Positions 50,984 through 59,050 of a DNA stretch of 64,000 bases are shown here, one piece after another. A program made the translations under genes and the position numbers. Within the stretch, counting starts at the first letter, position 1. Each line of letters opens with the position of its first letter. The stretch is from a bacterium. Its GTDB lineage: Bacteria; Zixibacteria; MSB-5A5; GN15; FEB-12. Below the pieces are notes generated by a model. The model was not told the DNA's origin. It did not search any database and saw nothing but the letters and a program-made list of their open reading frames with translations. Location: assembly GCA_020444475.1 (NCBI GenBank), contig JAHLKV010000002.1, positions 1 through 64,000 of the forward strand. Reading direction: 5' to 3'.

Positions 50984-51752
50984 GCTCGTTCTCCGGAGTC
51001 TGTTGATTGTCGGCGCCGCCCATCAACAGGTTGCGTCGCTTGACGATCCAGTTTAGCCCGATCAGTCCAACCGCAACACCGAGTCCGATAAACGGCGTGG
51101 TGTGAACCAGCGGCTCGGTAAGGTCGGGGATAGCCGACGAATCAGCCTCCGGCCATCCCAGCGAGGCCAGGTCGACATCGGATATGTACATCACCGATGT
51201 TCCACCAAGTTCGTGTTCGCCCCACACATGGTCGACATAGCGCCGGGGATGCTGACGAATAAGCGCGTGTGCCTGGCTCAGCAGACTATCGCGATCTCCG
51301 AATCGGAGTGCCTGTTCGGGGCACGCCTCGACACAGGCGGGCTGTTGCCCCAGGGCAAGTCGGTCGACACACATGTCACACTTTACGACAAAGGGAACGG
51401 TGTTCTGCCATTCATAGCGTGGTATATGGAAAGGGCAGGCCAGCATACAGTAGCGACAGCCGATACACTTATCCTGATCGTAGACGACCGGTCCATCGGC
51501 CGTCTTGCTGAGTCCCCCGACCAGGCAGGCCGAGACGCAGCTCGGTTCGAGGCAGTGCATGCAGCTTTTTCGCGCGAATCTGCCATAATCGACCTTGAGC
51601 ACGGTCGAGACGCGATGCGAAGACAGTCCGTCTTTCGTGGTGGCGCGATCGTGCTCGGCTTCCCAGTAGTCTTCGCCGTTGCCTTTCACACAGGCTGCGA
51701 CACACTTTTCGCACGCTGTGCAACGGGTCACATCGACCAGTATTCCGTACAT
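50976..51752 (-). CDS. Four-cluster ferredoxin subunit (HmcB/DsrO-like), membrane-tailed
   Basis: The 258-residue protein has four cysteine clusters typical of HmcB, DsrO and HybA: CTACEKCVAAC, CMHCLEPSCVSAC, CIGCRYCMLAC and CDMCV with CVEAC. Homologues of the DsrO type carry a Tat signal; none is seen here, nor any in-frame extension with one. Instead a single membrane helix lies near the C-terminus (TTPFIGLGVAVGLIGLNWIV) followed by KRR. It relays electrons between the catalytic subunit and the NrfD-like partner. Its start shares one base with the stop of the cytochrome b gene; AAGGAGG precedes it. Membrane side is uncertain. Confidence 0.85.
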   Translation of the reverse strand: MYGILVDVTRCTACEKCVAACVKGNGEDYWEAEHDRATTKDGLSSHRVSTVLKVDYGRFARKSCMHCLEPSCVSACLVGGLSKTADGPVVYDQDKCIGCRYCMLACPFHIPRYEWQNTVPFVVKCDMCVDRLALGQQPACVEACPEQALRFGDRDSLLSQAHALIRQHPRRYVDHVWGEHELGGTSVMYISDVDLASLGWPEADSSAIPDLTEPLVHTTPFIGLGVAVGLIGLNWIVKRRNLLMGGADNQQTPENEHE

Positions 51753-52450
51753 CAGACACGCGCCTCCTTGCCGTAGAGTACTTCGGCCACTTTGTCGCCC
51801 GCTCCCGGTTGAAGCTGCCAGTGCAGACCGGAGATGCGGTCGAAGAAGAAGAGGACGATATGCGCCAGTTTGGTAAAGGGAATGAGCACGAAAAGCAGTT
51901 CGGCGCTGAGCAGGTGTATCAGCATCATGGCGTCCCACGGGAAGGGGTTGTAGGACGGGTGCATGGACAGATAGCCGCTCAGAAACGGTACGAGAACCAC
52001 GATCAGCAGGCCGTAGTCAGCGGGCCGACTCATAGATCGCAAGCGCCGGGAGAGCAACCGGAAGGTAAACAGCACGAGCACGCTGGCGATCGTGAACAGG
52101 GTGAGGAAATGCGCCAACCCGTAGCCGATCGACGGGAGGTCGATTCCGGTGTAGCGTCCCCACAGCGCGATGTGATCGGCAAGAAACAGCGGAACCACCA
52201 GCACGCCGATATGAAAGAGATACGATACGGCCGAGAAGAGCTTGGTGCCCGGAATCAGGTGACGGACCGGCACGACCCAAGTCGCAGCATCGGTCAGGAT
52301 CTTCCGCCACGGTGCATTCTGAAGGCGTCGGCCTTTTCCGGTTAGAAGCGAATAGACCTGGATGAGAACCAGCCGGCCGAGCCCGACTAGCATAATAAGA
52401 AAGGTGAACGCAAATAGCGGTCCCTGTGCGAATTCGATCCACTGTTCCAT
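51752..52450 (-). CDS. NarI/DsrM/HmcE-like cytochrome b subunit
   Basis: The product of about 232 residues has five to six membrane helices and several His suited to haem b ligation (SYLFHIGVLVVPLFLADH; GLAHFLTLFT; LIHLLSAELLF). It resembles the gamma subunit of nitrate reductase and the DsrM/HmcE proteins that oxidise or reduce quinone. AGAGGA precedes the ATG at 52450. It lies 14 bp after the HdrD-like subunit gene, and the two together form the conserved DsrMK/HmcEF-type pair. Confidence 0.85.
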   Translation of the reverse strand: MEQWIEFAQGPLFAFTFLIMLVGLGRLVLIQVYSLLTGKGRRLQNAPWRKILTDAATWVVPVRHLIPGTKLFSAVSYLFHIGVLVVPLFLADHIALWGRYTGIDLPSIGYGLAHFLTLFTIASVLVLFTFRLLSRRLRSMSRPADYGLLIVVLVPFLSGYLSMHPSYNPFPWDAMMLIHLLSAELLFVLIPFTKLAHIVLFFFDRISGLHWQLQPGAGDKVAEVLYGKEARV

Positions 52451-52464
52451 GATGTCCTCTTTCC

Positions 52465-53904
52465 CTACAGCTCGAACATGGCGGCATCTTCTTTGCGCTC
52501 GGCCGGGGTTTTTCCTCCTGGAATTTCGATGGCTTTGAGAATCAGATCGTGCAGTCCCATCACCTTGCACGGCAGCTGGTAGTACTCGACCAGTTCCTTC
52601 AATTGCTTTTTGCAGTTGGCGCAGGGTGCGATGCAGATTTCCGCCTGAGTCTGTCGCAGTTGCTCGGCCTTGACACGCCCGCCGATGCTCATGCGAAACT
52701 CATGCATTTCATCCACCGAAACCAGTCCGCCTCCCCCGCCGCAGCAGAAGTTGTCCTGTCCGGCAGGTTTCATGTCGACGAAATCCTTCACGAACGAGCG
52801 GAGAATCTCACGCGGCTGATCGACGATCCATCCGGAGCGGGCGATATTGCAGGGATCGTGGTAGGTTACACGTTCGGTGACGATAGTCGGATCGAGGGTG
52901 ATCTTGCCTTTCCGTATGCAGTCGAGCGTGTACTCCATGAAATTCGTCACGGGATAGGCTTCGCGGCCGCCGAAAACGGGCACGAAATCGTGGGCGGAAC
53001 GCGAGGCGTGTCCGCACTCTCCGATCAGGATGGTCTTCCCGTTCAACCGGGTGACTTCGCCGATCAGCTGCTTGATGATATTCTCGAGATGCCAGTCGCT
53101 GTAAAACAGCCCGTAATTGATGCCGTCGTAGTTGCCGGTGCCGATGGTCCATCGGTCCCAGTCGCCGGCCGCATACAGAACCGCGGCATTGCCCATGAGC
53201 GTATCGGGCTCGAGCAAATAGTCGCTGACGGCGCAGAAGAAGACATGGTCGCGGTTCGGCTGATCGACGGGAAACTGCAGTTTTACGCCGAGCATCTCTT
53301 CCATTTCCTCAGAAAGAAACTCCAAGGTGTTCAGGAGCGCCGCTTTGGGAATCTTCGACGTGTTCCGAGTCTCCCCTTCGAGCTGCTCTCGCACACTCAC
53401 CTGCAGGGCTTTGGGAACGATGCCGATCAGGCTGAGAATATATCGGCCGAGATGAGTGATGAGTCCGTGATCGACACCCATCGGGCATTCACGCGTGCAG
53501 CGACGACAGGCCGTGCACCGATAGAACCCGTCGAGCATCTCATCGATAATCTCTTCGGTCAGCTCGAATCCGCCGCCAAACCGAGACTTGAGCCAGCCGC
53601 CGATGGTGAAGTATCGTCGATACGTTTCAAGCAACAGATTGGTTCGGAAGCACGGGATGTCGCGCGGGTCACCGGTTGCGAGAAAGACCGGACAGGCGAC
53701 CGCACAGCGGTTGCATTTCGCACTCGATGTGCAGTACGAATCCAGCAATGGTCTGTAATCGCTGTAGGTGAGAATTGCCGCAAAGGCTTCGAGAAATCGA
53801 CCCACACGATTGTCGGTGACCGGGTTTTCGATGTAGTACGGGTACTTGGGGATCTGAGGCGCCTGCACCCCGATCGGAGCTGCTGAGTTTGTTGATCCAT
53901 CCAC
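52465..53904 (-). CDS. DsrK/HmcF-like iron-sulfur catalytic subunit (HdrD family)
   Basis: The 479-residue cytoplasmic protein has two ferredoxin-type clusters (CNRCAVAC, CTACRRCTREC) and two CCG-type regions (HDPCNIAR; NFCCGGGGG with APCANCKKQL) that in HdrB/HdrD hold the non-cubane 4Fe-4S site for disulfide chemistry. DsrK, HmcF and TmcB share this layout. The start is GTG 53904 with AGGAAA upstream; the nearby ATG at 53900 is out of frame. It is first in a five-gene operon, preceded by a sigma54-like promoter. The natural substrate (DsrC-type disulfide or another carrier) is unknown; no dsrC or sulfite reductase gene is in view. Confidence 0.88.
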   Translation of the reverse strand: MDGSTNSAAPIGVQAPQIPKYPYYIENPVTDNRVGRFLEAFAAILTYSDYRPLLDSYCTSSAKCNRCAVACPVFLATGDPRDIPCFRTNLLLETYRRYFTIGGWLKSRFGGGFELTEEIIDEMLDGFYRCTACRRCTRECPMGVDHGLITHLGRYILSLIGIVPKALQVSVREQLEGETRNTSKIPKAALLNTLEFLSEEMEEMLGVKLQFPVDQPNRDHVFFCAVSDYLLEPDTLMGNAAVLYAAGDWDRWTIGTGNYDGINYGLFYSDWHLENIIKQLIGEVTRLNGKTILIGECGHASRSAHDFVPVFGGREAYPVTNFMEYTLDCIRKGKITLDPTIVTERVTYHDPCNIARSGWIVDQPREILRSFVKDFVDMKPAGQDNFCCGGGGGLVSVDEMHEFRMSIGGRVKAEQLRQTQAEICIAPCANCKKQLKELVEYYQLPCKVMGLHDLILKAIEIPGGKTPAERKEDAAMFEL

Positions 53905-53942
53905 GTCTTGTTTCCTGTCCGTTCAGTGTCATGCGACCTGCA

Positions 53943-53958
53943 TGCAAAGCGGATACCA
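53943..53958 (-). promoter_or_regulatory. Candidate sigma54 promoter of the redox operon
   Basis: The minus strand reads TGGTAT-N5-TTGCA, with GG and GC 12 bp apart. Transcription would start near 53932, about 28 bp before the GTG start. Confidence 0.55.
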
Positions 53959-54140
53959 AAACGGAGGCACGGTGGGTTATGACGTGTCGGAATGATGCGG
54001 CGGACGGTATCGCGAGCGGCTCGTTTTTGCTTTGCGGGCAAGCGATTACCGTGTGATTCCCGGGCTGTGGAATGATCGCTGATTCCTGCCCCTGAGGCAG
54101 ATATCGTGCTCCGCACCGGTGGCCGGCCTTTCGGCTCCAA

Positions 54141-54200
54141 TGTCGCACACGTTGCAACAGGGTGTTGCGCCATGCGACACTCTGCGACAGTTGCGCGACA
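54141..54200. promoter_or_regulatory. Shared enhancer-like array of TGTYGC/GCRACA half-sites
   Basis: Three adjacent elements are visible: TGTCGCACACGTTGCAACA (54141-54159), TGTTGCGCCATGCGACA (54163-54179) and CTGCGACAGTTGCGCGACA (54182-54200). Together they give about six half-sites, including the perfect inverted pair GCAACA-GGG-TGTTGC. The array is centred about 54170, almost exactly midway between the predicted starts of the two divergent sigma54 promoters. Nothing else is evident in the 517-bp gap 53905-54421. Confidence 0.6.
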
Positions 54201-54379
54201 CCGACCGATCGGTACGACGCAGGCCCGTGACGTGGTGACAGAAAACCGCTCCCGGAACCGTCGGCAGCTTATAACCATCTATCCACCATAGCATTAGTGC
54301 CGCCATTAGGGCAGTGACCCGGCCCTTCGGCAATCGTGTTTGAGCCTGAATTCACCCGCGGCGCCTCAGCGAGATGGAT

Positions 54380-54395
54380 CGGCACGGTAGTTGCA
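54380..54395 (+). promoter_or_regulatory. Sigma54 promoter of the NifX-DUF1847 operon
   Basis: CGGCAC-N5-TTGCA matches the sigma54 consensus closely, with GG and GC 12 bp apart. Transcription would start near 54405, about 17 bp before the ATG, leaving room for the AGGAGA ribosome site. Confidence 0.65.
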
Positions 54396-54421
54396 AAACC
54401 GGGTGGCAGGAGAATGTGATT

Positions 54422-55453
54422 ATGAGATACGGCATCCCACTGCTGGGCGACCGGGTGGCGCCGAGGTCCACCTACGCTGATTCGATGCTGACGGTCGTGC
54501 TTCGTCGCAATCGGGCTCGCACCGAGACATCTTCGAAGCTGGCCGATCACACGTTGCTGGAGCTGGCGAAGACGCTGATGGATAACCGCATCGATGTACT
54601 CGTGTGTGGCGGAATCAGTCGCCAGGAGCGGGAGTTTCTGAGTGCACGACGTCTGGAGATTATCGACAACGTTGTGGGGTCGGTGGATGAACTCCTCGAA
54701 GCCATCGGCAGCGGTGCAATACGACCGGGTTTCGGGTTGCAGCCAACCACGGCACACGAAACGACAGCCCCGCCGACGGAGAACAAAAGCATCTATCATG
54801 ATTGGACGTTGGGGGCGGATGGTCGGTCAGCGGGAATCGATTGCCTGGCGTGCACGAACAAGCGGTGTCTCCGAGGAGAGGACTGCAATGCCCTCGGCGG
54901 ACGATGGGTTGGAACACAAACCGATCAGGCATGTCTCAGCATGAGAGAGGCTGCTCTGGATGTTTCATTTGAGAGTGAAAGAACGTTATGCCGGCTCTCG
55001 GAGCTGATCTACTTCTGTCTTGAGATGCACTATCAGAAGATCGGTCTCGCCTACTGCGTCGATCTGGAAGAACCGACTGAAATCCTGGTGCACGTACTTC
55101 GGAGATTTTTCGACGTCTACCCGGTGTGCTGCAAGATCGGCGGTCAGATTATCTCCGATGCGGTCACTCCTCCCCTGTCGGCGAAGGCCCATGCTTCGTC
55201 ATGTCAGGTGGCGTGTAATCCGTTCGGCCAGGCCGAGGCGTTGAATCGGTGTGAAACGGATATCAACGTGTTGGTTGGGCTGTGTGTCGGATCGGATTGC
55301 CTTTTGACGAAGCTGAGCGAGGCGCCGGTGACGACCTTGTTCGTGAAGGACAAGTCACTGGCCAACAATCCAATCGGGGCCGTCTATTCCGACTATTACC
55401 TGAAGGAAGCGATGCAGGCGGTGCGGGGAGATTCCGGCAGGTCCCTATCATGA
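54422..55453 (+). CDS. NifX-like domain fused to DUF1847
   Basis: The 343-residue protein has two parts. Residues 1-105 form a NifX/ORP-like domain (MRYGIPLLGDRVAPR; MDNRIDVLVCGGIS). After a linker, residues 135-343 match DUF1847: CLACTNKRCLRGEDC at the start, then IGLAYCVDLEEP, VCCKIGGQIISDA, CNPFGQAEALNRCETDINVLVGLCVG, and FVKDKSLANNPIGAVYSDYY. DUF1847 is a cysteine-rich family assumed to bind metal; its role is unknown. Fusion to a cluster-binding domain points to a shared metal-cluster task. AGGAGA precedes the ATG. It heads an operon with a Usp and a sigma54 activator gene. Confidence 0.85.
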   Translation: MRYGIPLLGDRVAPRSTYADSMLTVVLRRNRARTETSSKLADHTLLELAKTLMDNRIDVLVCGGISRQEREFLSARRLEIIDNVVGSVDELLEAIGSGAIRPGFGLQPTTAHETTAPPTENKSIYHDWTLGADGRSAGIDCLACTNKRCLRGEDCNALGGRWVGTQTDQACLSMREAALDVSFESERTLCRLSELIYFCLEMHYQKIGLAYCVDLEEPTEILVHVLRRFFDVYPVCCKIGGQIISDAVTPPLSAKAHASSCQVACNPFGQAEALNRCETDINVLVGLCVGSDCLLTKLSEAPVTTLFVKDKSLANNPIGAVYSDYYLKEAMQAVRGDSGRSLS

Positions 55454-55499
55454 TGAAAAACGATCAACCACCCACGAGTTCATTCTCGGGAGGATTCCC

Positions 55500-56039
55500 A
55501 TGGCGATTCCAACACTCAATGCAGTAGGATTTTGTGCGCACTACTCCGATCCGGGCGACTGGGCGTTTGACTACGCCCTGCAGCTGTCTCGTGCACACCA
55601 GGTCCGTCTAAACGTCTTTCATTTTCGGAGCGATCCGTACGACCCGGACGACACGTTCGCAGATTCGCTTTCCGATACTGAGCGTGCGAAGCTCGCGATC
55701 GAACGAGAAAAGGAACTTCGGATGTACTATGACAAGCGTGCGGGCGACTATCTCGAAGTCGGCTTTCGTCTCTGCGAGCATGCCGAATGGGTCGAGCTGC
55801 ACCGCTGTCTCGTCGTGCGCGAGTTTCAGTTACTCGTGCTCGGGTATGTCGAAAAGGATGTCTCATTCGGCCGTCGGCCGATCGAGGAGTTCGCTGATGC
55901 GTTCGTCTGTCCGGTTGTTCTTGTCGGTCCCGACCGACCGGATCAGTTGCATTTGAACAGCCGGGCGGAGCTGATAATCGACAAACTCGGACTGCAGCCG
56001 GGAGGCTGGTCCTTGCTTGATCGACAGCCGGCCGGTTGA
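55500..56039 (+). CDS. Universal stress protein (UspA family)
   Basis: The 179-residue product has the single-domain Usp fold: a NAVGFCAHYSDPGDWAFDYALQLSRAH opening, RLNVFHF strand and a QLLVLGYVEKDVSFGRRPIEEFADAFVCPVVLVGP end. The usual ATP-binding G-x2-G-x9-G-S/T motif is absent, so nucleotide binding is doubtful. GGGAGGA precedes the ATG. It lies 46 bp after the NifX-DUF1847 gene and 10 bp before the activator gene, in one operon. It may signal or protect under the stress sensed by the activator. Confidence 0.8.
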   Translation: MAIPTLNAVGFCAHYSDPGDWAFDYALQLSRAHQVRLNVFHFRSDPYDPDDTFADSLSDTERAKLAIEREKELRMYYDKRAGDYLEVGFRLCEHAEWVELHRCLVVREFQLLVLGYVEKDVSFGRRPIEEFADAFVCPVVLVGPDRPDQLHLNSRAELIIDKLGLQPGGWSLLDRQPAG

Positions 56040-56049
56040 ACAGCTTCGT

Positions 56050-57462
56050 ATGAAAGTCACCGCTGAGACAAAAAGCACGAAATGGCGTTGCGAAATGGAA
56101 AATATCGCTCATATTCCCTGTAGACCAGTCGAACGACTCGAACGGGTGTCGGTCATGGAAGCAAAACTGAGTCGGCTCATATTCAACAGCATCAGCGACG
56201 GTGTCTTCACGGTCGATCGAAACTGCGTTATTACATCGTTCAACCAGTCCGCCGAACGAATCACCGGCTTCTCCCGCTCTGAAGCCATCGGCAAGCACTG
56301 CTTCGATATCTTCCGTACCGAGATATGCCATCGTCAATGTGCTTTGAAAGACACCCTCAAGACGCACGACCCGGTACGCGATGCGCGGGTGACGATCATC
56401 ACGCGGGATAACCGCGAAGTACCGATTCAGGTAACGACTACGATGCTGAAAGATGACGAAGGGACTCTCATCGGCGCGGTCGAATTCTTTCGCGATATCT
56501 CCGAAATCGAACACCTTCGCAAAAGCCTCGAACAGAAGCGGGCGCTCGAAGATATCGTGAGTGTCAACCGTCGCATGCACGAGTTGATAGGTCTTCTTCC
56601 CGATGTGGCCGAGTCAGAATGCAATGTTCTGATCCAGGGACCAAGTGGCTGCGGTAAGGAGTTGTTCGCCCAGGTGATACATAACCTGAGCCCGCGACGG
56701 TATGGTCCGTACATACGGATAAACTGCGCGGCGCTGCCGGCCACCCTGCTAGAGTCGGAACTATTCGGCTATGAGAAAGGCGCTTTCACCGATGCCAAGC
56801 GCGATAAACCGGGGCAGTTTGCGTTGGCGGCCGGAGGGACGCTGCTGCTCGATGAAGTCAGTGAAATGGATATCGCGCTGCAGGTGAAACTCCTTCGGGT
56901 GTTGAACAACGGTGAGTATCGGCCGCTCGGTTCGACCCGGACCTTCCACACCGATGCGAGGATAATCGCGGCCACCAACGCCGACCTGGAGTCCGCCATT
57001 GAGGAGGGAACGTTCCGCCGCGATCTCTACTATCGAATCAACGTGGTGAATATCGTCATCCCGCCATTGTGCGAGCGCCCTGAGGATATTCCCCTTCTGG
57101 TCAACCACTTCCTGGCTACGTGCCGTACCAAAAGCGGCAAGATGATCAATCAGATCACGCCCGAGGCACTGGGACTGCTTCGGCGAAGTCCGCTTCCGGG
57201 AAATGTTCGGGAGTTGGAAAACGCCGTGGAACATGCCTTTGTCATGTGCCATGGCAGCGAGATTACCCCGGAGCATCTGCCGCCTCATATCGCTGTGGCG
57301 AATGCGACTCCGGGACACGAGGAACGATCTTTGGATGAGCGCGAACTGATAGTCGAGACCCTCAACCGGTACCGGGGAAATCGTTCCCGGGCGGCAGCCG
57401 AATTGGGAATGCACCGTTCCACCTTGTGGCGGAAGATGAAGACACTGGGGATTATGTCGTAG
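56050..57462 (+). CDS. Sigma54 activator with Cys-containing PAS domain, redox locus
   Basis: The product of about 470 residues is a paralogue of the activator at 16086-17420. An N-terminal PAS domain (about 40-150) carries the same cysteine pattern, C84-x8-C93-x3-C97. The AAA+ domain has GPSGCGKE as Walker A and GAFTDA (244-249) as the sigma54 loop. The Fis-type helix-turn-helix is NRSRAAAELGMHRSTLWRKMK. It is third gene in the operon it probably controls, with the half-site array at 54141-54200 as likely target. The start is uncertain: ATG codons at 56050, 56095 and 56155 all lack a good ribosome site. Confidence 0.85.
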   Translation: MKVTAETKSTKWRCEMENIAHIPCRPVERLERVSVMEAKLSRLIFNSISDGVFTVDRNCVITSFNQSAERITGFSRSEAIGKHCFDIFRTEICHRQCALKDTLKTHDPVRDARVTIITRDNREVPIQVTTTMLKDDEGTLIGAVEFFRDISEIEHLRKSLEQKRALEDIVSVNRRMHELIGLLPDVAESECNVLIQGPSGCGKELFAQVIHNLSPRRYGPYIRINCAALPATLLESELFGYEKGAFTDAKRDKPGQFALAAGGTLLLDEVSEMDIALQVKLLRVLNNGEYRPLGSTRTFHTDARIIAATNADLESAIEEGTFRRDLYYRINVVNIVIPPLCERPEDIPLLVNHFLATCRTKSGKMINQITPEALGLLRRSPLPGNVRELENAVEHAFVMCHGSEITPEHLPPHIAVANATPGHEERSLDERELIVETLNRYRGNRSRAAAELGMHRSTLWRKMKTLGIMS

Positions 57463-57514
57463 GGGCTCCACCTGTACACCATCATTGGCAGCTTGTTGTC
57501 ATCCACTGCGCTGT

Positions 57515-58318
57515 TCAGAAGGTGATTCCGTACACAGGATACGACTCCGCGGCGACAAACCCGAGCCGGGCGGCAAGGCGTTGCGACGGTACATTGGTTT
57601 CGGTCGTCTCCCAGAGCGGATCGAGCCCCTCCTCAATACAATAGTCCAACAATCCCACGCCGGCGGCTGTGGCGAATCCCCTGCCGCGAAGATTCGCATC
57701 GGGCGTGACAACATCGATCATGAACCGGCTCCCGAGCGAGAAACCGTTGGACCCGCAGATAGAGACAGGCTGACCGTCGGCTATCGCCTCGCACGAGATC
57801 GCAGTGAACGAACGAAAGTGGGACGCGGTTGCCGGCGCCGCGGCTATCTTCTCAGACAAGATCGGCGCGTTGCGAGTCTCAAGTTTCAGATCGTGCGGAA
57901 TTGAGTATCCTGCACGGAAGTGTTTGTATCTCTCAACATTCCATGCATAGGTGGTCTCGAAGTGGCGAGAGGCATCGAAAACACGCAGACTTGCGTCCAG
58001 GAGGTCCATCCAATCACGAGAATCGGGTGCGTACAGCTCGAACCAGTTGATGCCCATGTCGCACGAATCAGGGACGATGATATTGCCTATGAGATCCTGA
58101 AGGGCGCTGTTCATGTCGTCGCGCACGAGATCTCCTTCAATGTACGCCCAGCGACCGAGCGCCCATACGACAGCACGTTTCGGGTGCGTTGCATCGTCGG
58201 CAAAGACGCGTCCGGGATACCGGTTCTCGATGACGGTCAGGGCGGGTAGGTACTGCGGGCGGTCTCGGAAGAGGTTTCTCACCACCTCAAACTGCGATAC
58301 TGCCAATTCGAACATCAT
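57515..58318 (-). CDS. Two-part GNAT acetyltransferase-like protein
   Basis: The 267-residue product ends in a GNAT core: VTPDANLRGRGFATAAGVGLLDYCIEEG (acetyl-CoA loop) and NVPSQRLAARLGF. The N-terminal half (FELYAPDSRDWMDLL; NVERYKHFRAGYSIPHDLKLE) resembles the N-terminal part of larger GNAT proteins such as those in PF12746. The enzyme would acetylate an unknown small amine. It starts at a tandem ATG (58318/58315). It lies 64 bp after the TrmO-like gene on the same strand, possibly in one transcript. Confidence 0.75.
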   Translation of the reverse strand: MMFELAVSQFEVVRNLFRDRPQYLPALTVIENRYPGRVFADDATHPKRAVVWALGRWAYIEGDLVRDDMNSALQDLIGNIIVPDSCDMGINWFELYAPDSRDWMDLLDASLRVFDASRHFETTYAWNVERYKHFRAGYSIPHDLKLETRNAPILSEKIAAAPATASHFRSFTAISCEAIADGQPVSICGSNGFSLGSRFMIDVVTPDANLRGRGFATAAGVGLLDYCIEEGLDPLWETTETNVPSQRLAARLGFVAAESYPVYGITF

Positions 58319-58382
58319 CGCCGTTTGGATAGCTGCGGTTCGGGATGGTGGCTCTGAAGTTGCATATGCTCACTTCGCGATC

Positions 58383-58862
58383 TCATTTGAAGCGCTCATC
58401 GGAGCGGTGGTGGGACGTCCGCTTCGACGCGTGCTCCAGCCAGCCAAGTGTCACGTCGGGTGGAGAGTCGAACTCCGGGACGTACGGTTTGATATCGAGC
58501 AACGGAGTGCCATCAAGCATATCCACATCAAGGAAGTGAACCTGACCGTTTTCGATTCGGTCCAGCCGGACAACCGACAGCCCAATCGGGTTGGGACGGC
58601 GGGGAGCGCGGGTCGCAAACAAGCCGCGTGGTTTGTCGTCCATAAACGGAATGACGTGGAGTTTGAAACCATCGCTCTTGTGCAGGTGATAGAGCAGGAT
58701 GATGTGCGAGAATCCATCAAGGTCTTGCAGCCCGGCCACGTATTCCTCGTAGACCTCGACGACGCCTTTCACGCCGGCTCCGCCCGACGGCTGGATCGGC
58801 ATACCCTTCTGGTCGGTGAAGGGAGTGTGTATCACACCGATCGGTTTGAGAACCACGTCCAT
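58383..58862 (-). CDS. trmO: TrmO-type tRNA methyltransferase (TsaA family)
   Basis: The 159-residue protein begins with KPIGVIHTPF and has the family signature FATRAPRRPNPIGLSVVRL, plus FLDVDMLDGTPLLDIKPYVPEFD. This is the TsaA/UPF0066 family; E. coli TrmO uses S-adenosylmethionine to methylate N6 of t6A37 in tRNA. E. coli TrmO is about 235 residues; this is the short single-domain form common outside enterics. It is followed by the GNAT gene. Confidence is high for the family, moderate for the exact tRNA substrate. Confidence 0.85.
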   Translation of the reverse strand: MDVVLKPIGVIHTPFTDQKGMPIQPSGGAGVKGVVEVYEEYVAGLQDLDGFSHIILLYHLHKSDGFKLHVIPFMDDKPRGLFATRAPRRPNPIGLSVVRLDRIENGQVHFLDVDMLDGTPLLDIKPYVPEFDSPPDVTLGWLEHASKRTSHHRSDERFK

Positions 58863-58939
58863 ATCTCAATATCAATCAGCTTCCGCATGATCGCAAGCTA
58901 GTCAATCCAATTGCCTCACGACGAAGGACATGATTCTCA

Positions 58940-58980
58940 AACTCGTCCGGCAACAACTCGTCCGGCAACAACTCCGCCGG
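58940..58980 (+). repeat. 15-bp tandem repeat, 2.7 copies
   Basis: AACTCGTCCGGCAAC is repeated in tandem at 58940-58954 and 58955-58969, with a partial diverged third copy to 58980. It lies upstream of the PerR-like gene outside the promoter. Confidence 0.85.
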
Positions 58981-59015
58981 CCGTGGACTCCTGCCGCCCG
59001 TTCCAAAAAACATTC

Positions 59016-59044
59016 TTGACACCGTCTAAATTAGTATCTATTCT
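59016..59044 (+). promoter_or_regulatory. Promoter of the perR-like gene, possibly leaderless
   Basis: TTGACA and TATTCT are 17 bp apart. The -10 box ends only 6 bases before the ATG at 59051, so transcription would start at or within a base of the start codon. No in-frame start lies upstream before a stop at 59027-59029. Confidence 0.65.
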
Positions 59045-59047
59045 AAT
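59030..59047. promoter_or_regulatory. Fur/PerR-type operator palindrome
   Basis: ATTAGTATCTATTCTAAT is an inverted repeat (ATTAGTA/TTCTAAT, one mismatch) lying over the -10 box. The position fits autorepression by the PerR-like product. Confidence 0.55.
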
Positions 59048-59050
59048 CTT

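Noticed and set aside
52549..53886. 445-residue plus-strand open frame opposite the DsrK-like gene
   Set aside because: Antisense shadow of a clear Fe-S subunit gene.
52465..53904. Heterodisulfide reductase of a methanogen-type pathway
   Set aside because: Operon order (K, M, ferredoxin, NrfD) matches bacterial Hmc/Dsr complexes and no methanogenesis gene is present.
55516..56580. 354-residue minus-strand open frame opposite Usp and activator genes
   Set aside because: Antisense to two supported genes; no start signal or motif.
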